Source: Cupriavidus necator A5-1 (lineage in GTDB: Bacteria; Pseudomonadota; Gammaproteobacteria; Burkholderiales; Burkholderiaceae). From it: a stretch of 64,000 nt of DNA. A program made the position numbers and the translations under genes. Each line of letters begins with the position of its first letter. Position 1 is the first letter of the stretch. A model generated the notes under the pieces. The model worked only from the letters and a program-made list of their open reading frames with translations, did not search any database and was not told the DNA's origin. Location: positions 2,728,001 to 2,792,000 of the forward strand of contig NZ_JQLI01000001.1 of assembly GCF_000744095.1 (NCBI RefSeq), written 5' to 3'. This document shows, in pieces, positions 59,080-64,000 of this stretch.

Positions 59080-60216
59080 ATGCTTCCGCGCCGAATTGCC
59101 TTATCCGCCACCGCCTGCCTGGTGCCCTTTGTACTCGCCGCGTGCGGCGAGAAAGCGCAGCCCGATCCGCGCACGCAGGCTCCGCTGGTCAGAGTTGGAG
59201 TTGTTCAAAGCCCATCCGCCGCGTCGCGGGCCTTCACGGGAACCGTTGCCGCCCGGATACAGGGTGATCTGGGCTTTCGTGTCTCGGGAAAAGTGCTGGA
59301 GCGTCTGGTCGATGCGGGCCAGACCGTCAAGCGCGGTCAGCCGCTCATGCGCATCGACCCGAACGACCTGAAGCTGGCGGCGCACGCGCAGCAGGAGGCG
59401 GTCGTGGCCGCCAGGGCACGGGCCAGGCAAACTGCGGAGGATGAGGCCAGGTATCGCGATCTGGTGCCGTCCGGCGCCGTATCGGCCTCGGCCTATGACC
59501 AGATCAAGGCGGCGGCGGAATCGGCCAGGGCGCAGCTCAACGCAGCAGAAGCCCAGGCTGATGTGGCAAGGAATGCGACCGGCTACGCGGTCTTGCTCGC
59601 TGACGCCGACGGCGTTGTCGTGGAGACGCTGGCCGATGCCGGACAAGTGGTCAATGCCGGCCAGGTCGTGGTACGCGTAGCGCATGCCGGCCGCCGCGAA
59701 GCCATCGTTCACCTGCCGGAAACCTTGCGCCCTGCCGTGGGTTCGGTCGGACAGGCCACGCTTTACGGCAAGGACACGATGACCGTAGCGGCCAGACTCA
59801 GGCAGCTTTCGGATTCGGCGGACCGGCTCACCCGCACGTACGAAGCGAGGTACGTACTGGAGGGCGCGCTGGCCGACGCCCCGCTCGGCGCGACCGTCAC
59901 CATCCAGATCCCGGAAGGCCGCGCATCGGCGCAAGCCGATCTGCAGGTGCCGATCGGCGCGCTCTTCGATCCGGGCAAAGGCCCGGGCGTGTGGGTGCTT
60001 GAGGGCAAGCTCAATCGCGTCACCTGGCGCCCGGTGAAGATTCACAGCCTGGATGACGATGCCGCGCGGGTCGCGGGTGAGCTCAGGATCGGGGACCGGA
60101 TCGTTGCCCTCGGCGCCCATCTCATGCGCGAAGGCGAGCAGGTACGGATCGCGGCAAACAAAAGCGGAAGCGGAAGCGGATCGGGTCCGGTTTCTGGTCA
60201 GGGAGTGCAGCAATGA
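59080..60216 (+). CDS. RND efflux periplasmic adaptor lipoprotein
   Basis: A 378-residue membrane-fusion protein with a signal peptide and LAAC lipobox at about residue 22, so it is anchored in the inner membrane. The lipoyl halves are GDLGFRVSGKVLERLVDAGQ and ADGVVVETLADAGQVVNAGQ, separated by a coiled coil of about 70 residues (RARQTAEDEARYRDLVPSGA). A beta barrel and a membrane-proximal domain follow. The end is a Gly/Ser-rich tail (SGSGSGSGPVSGQGVQQ). The stop overlaps the RND pump start (ATGA). Confidence 0.92.
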   Translation: MLPRRIALSATACLVPFVLAACGEKAQPDPRTQAPLVRVGVVQSPSAASRAFTGTVAARIQGDLGFRVSGKVLERLVDAGQTVKRGQPLMRIDPNDLKLAAHAQQEAVVAARARARQTAEDEARYRDLVPSGAVSASAYDQIKAAAESARAQLNAAEAQADVARNATGYAVLLADADGVVVETLADAGQVVNAGQVVVRVAHAGRREAIVHLPETLRPAVGSVGQATLYGKDTMTVAARLRQLSDSADRLTRTYEARYVLEGALADAPLGATVTIQIPEGRASAQADLQVPIGALFDPGKGPGVWVLEGKLNRVTWRPVKIHSLDDDAARVAGELRIGDRIVALGAHLMREGEQVRIAANKSGSGSGSGPVSGQGVQQ

Positions 60217-63200
60217 GTGGCTTCAACCTTTCTGCACTCGCTGTCCGTGAACGATCGGTCACGCTGTTCCTGATCATCCTGGTGTCGCTGGCGGGCGTTA
60301 TCGCCTTCTTCCAGCTGGGCCGGGCGGAAGATCCCGCCTTTACGGTGAAGACCATGACCGTCATCACCGCCTGGCCGGGAGCCACGGCGCAGGAGATGCA
60401 GGACCAGGTGGCGGAACGGCTGGAAAAGCGCATGCAGGAGCTGCGCTGGTACGACCGCACGGAAACCTACACCCGGCCCGGTCTGGCTTTCACCACAGTG
60501 ACCCTGCTCGACAGCACACCGCCTTCCGAGGTCCAGGAAGAGTTCTACCAGGCCCGCAAGAAAATCAGGGACGAGGCGGGCAATCTGCCTGCCGGTGTCA
60601 TCGGCCCCATCGTGAACGACGAGTATTCGGACGTGACCTTCGCCCTGTTCGCGTTGAAGGCCAAAGGCGAGCCACAGCGGCTGCTGGTCCGCGACGCCGA
60701 AACACAGCGTCAGCGCCTGCTGCACGTGCCGGGCGTGAAGAAGGTGAACATCATCGGGGAACAGTCCGAACGCATCTTCGTGGCCTTTTCCCATGACCGC
60801 CTGGCCACGCTGGGTGTCTCCCCGCAGGACATCTTCGCGGCCCTCAACGGCCAGAACGCCCTCACGCCCGCCGGGTCGATCGACACCGCGGGTCCCCAGG
60901 TGTTCATTCGCCTCGACGGCGCCTTCGACAAGCTCCAGAAAATCCGTGACACGCCGGTGGTGGCGCAGGGACGGACCCTGAAGCTGTCGGATGTCGCCAC
61001 GGTTGAGCGAGGGTACGAGGACCCCGCGACATTCCAGATCCGCAATAACCGCGAACCCGTGCTGCTGCTGGGCATCGTGATGCGCGACGGCTGGAACGGC
61101 CTGGATCTGGGCAAGGCGCTGGATACGGAAGTCGCGGCCATCAATGCCGAACTGCCACTGGGCATGAGCCTGACCAAGGTGACCGATCAGTCCGTCAACA
61201 TCAGTTCCTCGGTCGATGAGTTCATGGTCAAGTTCTTCGTCGCCCTCCTCGTGGTCCTGGTGGTGAGTTTCCTGAGCATGGGCTGGCGCGTGGGCATCGT
61301 CGTCGCGGCGGCCGTGCCGCTGACGCTGGCCGCCGTGTTCGTCGTCATGGCCGCCACCGGCAAGAACTTCGACCGCATCACGCTGGGAGCGCTGATCCTG
61401 GCGCTGGGCCTGCTGGTGGACGACGCCATCATCGCCATCGAAATGATGGTGGTGAAGATGGAGGAAGGCTACAGCCGCATTGACGCATCCGCCTATGCCT
61501 GGAGCCACACCGCCGCGCCGATGCTGTCCGGCACCCTGGTGACCGCGATCGGCTTCATGCCCAATGGCTTTGCCCGTTCCACCGCCGGCGAATACACCAG
61601 CAACATGTTCTGGATCGTGGGCATCGCACTGATCGCATCCTGGCTCGTCGCCGTCGCCTTCACGCCTTACCTGGGTGTCAAGCTGCTACCGGAGATCAGC
61701 AAGGCCGAAGGCGGCCATGATGCCATCTATGGCAGCCCGAACTACAACCGCTTCCGCCGCCTGCTGGGGCGCGTGATCCAGCGCAAGTGGATCGTCGCCG
61801 GCGTCGTGGTGGGCGGCTTCGCGGTGGCCGTGCTTGGCATGGGCATGGTGAAGAAGCAATTCTTCCCGACTTCCGACCGCCCCGAGGTGCTGGTCGAAGT
61901 CCAGATGCCTTATGGCGCTTCCATCGGCCAGACCAGCGCCGCCGCGGCCAAGGTCGAGGCCTGGCTTGCCAGGCAGGCGGAGGCGAAGATCGTGACGGCC
62001 TACATCGGCCAGGGCGCGCCGCGCTTCTACCTTGCCATGTCGCCCGAGCTGCCGGACCCTTCCTTTGCGAAGATTGTCGTGCGGACAGAGAACCAGGACG
62101 AACGCGAGGCCCTGAAGTTCAGGCTGCGCAAGGCCATCGCCGACGGACTGGCACCGGAGGCCCGCGTGCGTGTCAGCCAGCTGGTGTTCGGCCCGTACTC
62201 GCCGTTCCCGGTGGCATTCCGTGTCGCGGGGCCGGACCCGGACAGGCTGCGTGCGATTGCGGCGGACGTGCGGCGGGTGATGGACACCAGCCCGCTGATG
62301 CGAACCGTCAATACCGATTGGGGACAGCGCACACCCGCCCTGCACTTTACGCTGCAGCAGGATCGGCTGCAGGCGGTCGGCCTGACTTCCAGCGGGGTCG
62401 CGCAGCAACTCCAGTTCCTGCTCAGCGGCTTGCCCGTCACCGAAGTCCGTGAAGACATTCGCTCGGTGCAGGTCCTCGCGCGAGCCGCAGGCGACATACG
62501 CCTGGACCCGGAGAAGATCGCCGGCTTCACGTTGATCGGCGCTGCGGGACAGCGTGTCCCGCTCTCTCAGGTAGGCACTGTCGATGTGCGCATGGAAGAT
62601 CCGATCCTGCGCCGGCGTGACCGCACGCCGACCATCACGGTGCGCGGCGACATCGCCGAGGGGCTGCAGCCGCCCGATGTGTCCACGGCCATCCTGACGC
62701 AACTGGAGCCAATCATCGCCAAACTGCCGGCCGGCTACCGGATCGAGCAGGCCGGCGCCATCGAGGAAGCGGACAAGGCCACCCAGGCACTGCTGCCGTT
62801 GTTCCCGATCATGCTTGCCTTGACCCTGTTGATCATCATCCTGCAGGTGCGCTCGATCTCGGCCATGGTCATGGTGTTTGCCACCAGCCCGCTGGGACTG
62901 ATCGGGGTGGTGCCAACCTTGCTGCTGTTCCAGCAGCCGTTCGGCATCAATGCCCTGGTCGGCCTGATCGCGTTGTCTGGCATCCTGATGCGCAATACGC
63001 TGATCCTGATCATGCAGATCCAGCAAAACAAGAGCGATGGACTGGCGCCGTTCGACGCTGTCGTCGAAGCGACGGTGCAACGTGCCCGGCCAGTGATCCT
63101 GACCGCGCTGGCGGCGATCTTTGCCTTCATCCCGCTGACGCATTCGGTGTTCTGGGGAACGTTGGCCTACACGCTGATCGGCGGCACCTTCGCTGGCACG

Positions 63201-63320
63201 GTCCTGACGCTGGTGTTCCTGCCAGCGATGTACGCCATCTGGTTCCGGATCAGGGTTCCTGCGGATGCGGACGACAGGAATCCGGAAGCTTCCACGGTCG
63301 TTTCGTATTCCGCGGAGTGA
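60213..63320 (+). CDS. RND multidrug efflux pump (AcrB/HAE1-like)
   Basis: A 1035-residue inner-membrane proton antiporter of RND type with 12 TM helices and two large periplasmic loops. The proton-relay Asp pair is in ALGLLVDDAIIAIEMMVVKM. FFQLGRAEDPAFTVKTMTV and PPSEVQEEFYQARKKIRDEA are N-terminal family motifs, and LIALSGILMRNTLILIMQIQ lies in the second half. It is translationally coupled to the adaptor gene. Together with the divergent outer-membrane factor it forms one tripartite pump under TetR control. The type resembles the AcrB-like pumps whose adaptors are lipoproteins; the substrate is unknown. Confidence 0.94.
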   Translation: MSGFNLSALAVRERSVTLFLIILVSLAGVIAFFQLGRAEDPAFTVKTMTVITAWPGATAQEMQDQVAERLEKRMQELRWYDRTETYTRPGLAFTTVTLLDSTPPSEVQEEFYQARKKIRDEAGNLPAGVIGPIVNDEYSDVTFALFALKAKGEPQRLLVRDAETQRQRLLHVPGVKKVNIIGEQSERIFVAFSHDRLATLGVSPQDIFAALNGQNALTPAGSIDTAGPQVFIRLDGAFDKLQKIRDTPVVAQGRTLKLSDVATVERGYEDPATFQIRNNREPVLLLGIVMRDGWNGLDLGKALDTEVAAINAELPLGMSLTKVTDQSVNISSSVDEFMVKFFVALLVVLVVSFLSMGWRVGIVVAAAVPLTLAAVFVVMAATGKNFDRITLGALILALGLLVDDAIIAIEMMVVKMEEGYSRIDASAYAWSHTAAPMLSGTLVTAIGFMPNGFARSTAGEYTSNMFWIVGIALIASWLVAVAFTPYLGVKLLPEISKAEGGHDAIYGSPNYNRFRRLLGRVIQRKWIVAGVVVGGFAVAVLGMGMVKKQFFPTSDRPEVLVEVQMPYGASIGQTSAAAAKVEAWLARQAEAKIVTAYIGQGAPRFYLAMSPELPDPSFAKIVVRTENQDEREALKFRLRKAIADGLAPEARVRVSQLVFGPYSPFPVAFRVAGPDPDRLRAIAADVRRVMDTSPLMRTVNTDWGQRTPALHFTLQQDRLQAVGLTSSGVAQQLQFLLSGLPVTEVREDIRSVQVLARAAGDIRLDPEKIAGFTLIGAAGQRVPLSQVGTVDVRMEDPILRRRDRTPTITVRGDIAEGLQPPDVSTAILTQLEPIIAKLPAGYRIEQAGAIEEADKATQALLPLFPIMLALTLLIIILQVRSISAMVMVFATSPLGLIGVVPTLLLFQQPFGINALVGLIALSGILMRNTLILIMQIQQNKSDGLAPFDAVVEATVQRARPVILTALAAIFAFIPLTHSVFWGTLAYTLIGGTFAGTVLTLVFLPAMYAIWFRIRVPADADDRNPEASTVVSYSAE

Positions 63321-63408
63321 GCGACGGGGGCCCGGACACTCCCGCTGCCACCACTTGACTCGGCAGGCTGGCGTTCTTCCTTTCTCTGGACTCAGCCTGG
63401 CGCTGACC

Positions 63409-64000
63409 TCAGCCACATACGAGGTCGCCAGGCTGAGGCAGATCTCCTGGTATAGCCAACGCTGACTTTGCCCCTTCCACCTTCAGGACATCTGGCAAGG
63501 AGACGTGGTTCCTAGCGGCCACCACCTCGGCCAGAATCGAGATTGCGATCTCCGGCGGGGTACGGCTGCCGATATAGATGCCCGCCGGCCCACGTAGCCG
63601 CGCCAGCTGCTGGCCGGTCAGGTCGAATTCCGTCAGGCGCTCGCGCCGTGCCTGGTTGTTGCGGCGCGAACCCAGCGCGCCAACGTAGAAGGCCGGGGTG
63701 CGCAGCGCCTCCATCAGTGCCAGGTCGTCCAGCTTGGGATCGTGGGTCAGCGCGATGACCGCGCAGCGTTCGTCCAGCGCCATCGCCACCACGGTGTCGT
63801 CCGGCATGGTGCGCACCATGGTGACGCCAGGGACGGTCCAGGTCTCGGTATATTCCTCGCGAGGGTCGCACACCGTCACATCGAAGCCGAGTCCGACGGC
63901 GATCTCGCAGAGGTATTTCGAGAGCTGCCCGGCGCCGATCACCAGCATGCGATAGCGCGGGCCGTGGATTGTCAACAAGGACTTGCCGTCGAACAACAGG
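63409..64000 (-). CDS. xdhC: XdhC-family protein, 5' end outside window
   Basis: XdhC proteins bind the molybdenum cofactor and mature xanthine-dehydrogenase-type enzymes. The frame reads RYRMLVIGAGQLSKYLCEIA (Rossmann fold), VTVCDPREEYTETW, ALTHDPKLDDLALMEAL, FYVGALGSRRNNQARRERL and IYIGSRTPPEIAISILAEVV, which are all XdhC C-terminal domain motifs. The frame stays open to position 64000 and no convincing start is present, so the N-terminal part lies beyond the window. The gene probably belongs with molybdenum hydroxylase genes further right. Confidence 0.88.
   Translation of the reverse strand, partial: LLFDGKSLLTIHGPRYRMLVIGAGQLSKYLCEIAVGLGFDVTVCDPREEYTETWTVPGVTMVRTMPDDTVVAMALDERCAVIALTHDPKLDDLALMEALRTPAFYVGALGSRRNNQARRERLTEFDLTGQQLARLRGPAGIYIGSRTPPEIAISILAEVVAARNHVSLPDVLKVEGAKSALAIPGDLPQPGDLVCG

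Noticed and set aside
61686-63416. 576-codon minus frame inside the RND gene
   Set aside because: Shadow of the RND pump coding sequence.

Overview
The window is high-GC DNA with a gene inventory typical of Burkholderiales. It has four Bug/TctC-type periplasmic receptors, several class III CoA-transferases and acyl-CoA dehydrogenases, a Burkholderia-type porin, NodT-family outer-membrane efflux lipoproteins and NnrU. A Cupriavidus-like betaproteobacterium (possibly a secondary replicon) is the best guess, but this is inference from gene content. I saw no rRNA, tRNA or CRISPR array.

Layout. 1-7.4 kb: multidrug efflux on the minus strand. It holds a partial outer-membrane factor, then emrB, emrA and a second outer-membrane factor under a MarR regulator, with three copies of a shared operator-like motif. 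7.4-9.7 kb: a poorly conserved stretch with a wrecked amidohydrolase gene and an AT-richer TrmB-type regulator. 9.7-27.1 kb: a 15-gene minus-strand run for breaking down an unidentified carboxylic acid as its CoA ester. It encodes two Bug receptors, a porin, a CoA-transferase, an NDP-forming CoA ligase, three acyl-CoA dehydrogenase polypeptides (two probably one heteromer), a MaoC hydratase, an SDR, two SCP2-type thiolases, an HMG-CoA-synthase-like/DUF35 fusion, a DUF2889 protein and a truncated AMP-ligase.

27.4-31.3 kb: the most unusual gene, a 1272-residue regulator. A nearly complete but catalytically altered IS630-type transposase is fused in frame to a MalT-like ATP-dependent LuxR regulator. 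It is divergent from an enoyl-CoA hydratase/acyl-CoA dehydrogenase pair. 33.5-37.5 kb: a LysR regulator, a TauD-type dioxygenase, a Bug receptor and a class II aldolase. 37.6-47 kb: a second minus-strand acyl-CoA cluster with an AMP-ligase, an AMACR-like protein, a citryl-CoA-lyase-like protein, an NDP-forming CoA ligase, MaoC, an acyl-CoA dehydrogenase, an SDR and IclR, divergent from a fourth Bug receptor. In principle its enzymes can activate, desaturate, hydrate and aldol-cleave a branched (for example tricarboxylic) acid.

48.3-56.8 kb: a region of gene decay. It contains a truncated ISNCY-type transposase and remnants of PPK2, an Mla-type permease and ATPase, two outer-membrane factors and an alpha/beta hydrolase. 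Intact genes sit among them: NnrU, SulP, DUF1772, an enoyl-CoA hydratase and a MarR regulator. 56.8-63.3 kb: a TetR-controlled RND tripartite efflux system with two matching operator palindromes. The window ends inside an XdhC-type gene.

Transport (Bug receptors, porin), CoA activation, beta-oxidation-like steps and C-C cleavage are grouped with their own regulators, so each cluster looks like a self-contained catabolic module. The many gene fragments suggest recent deletion and rearrangement at the module junctions.
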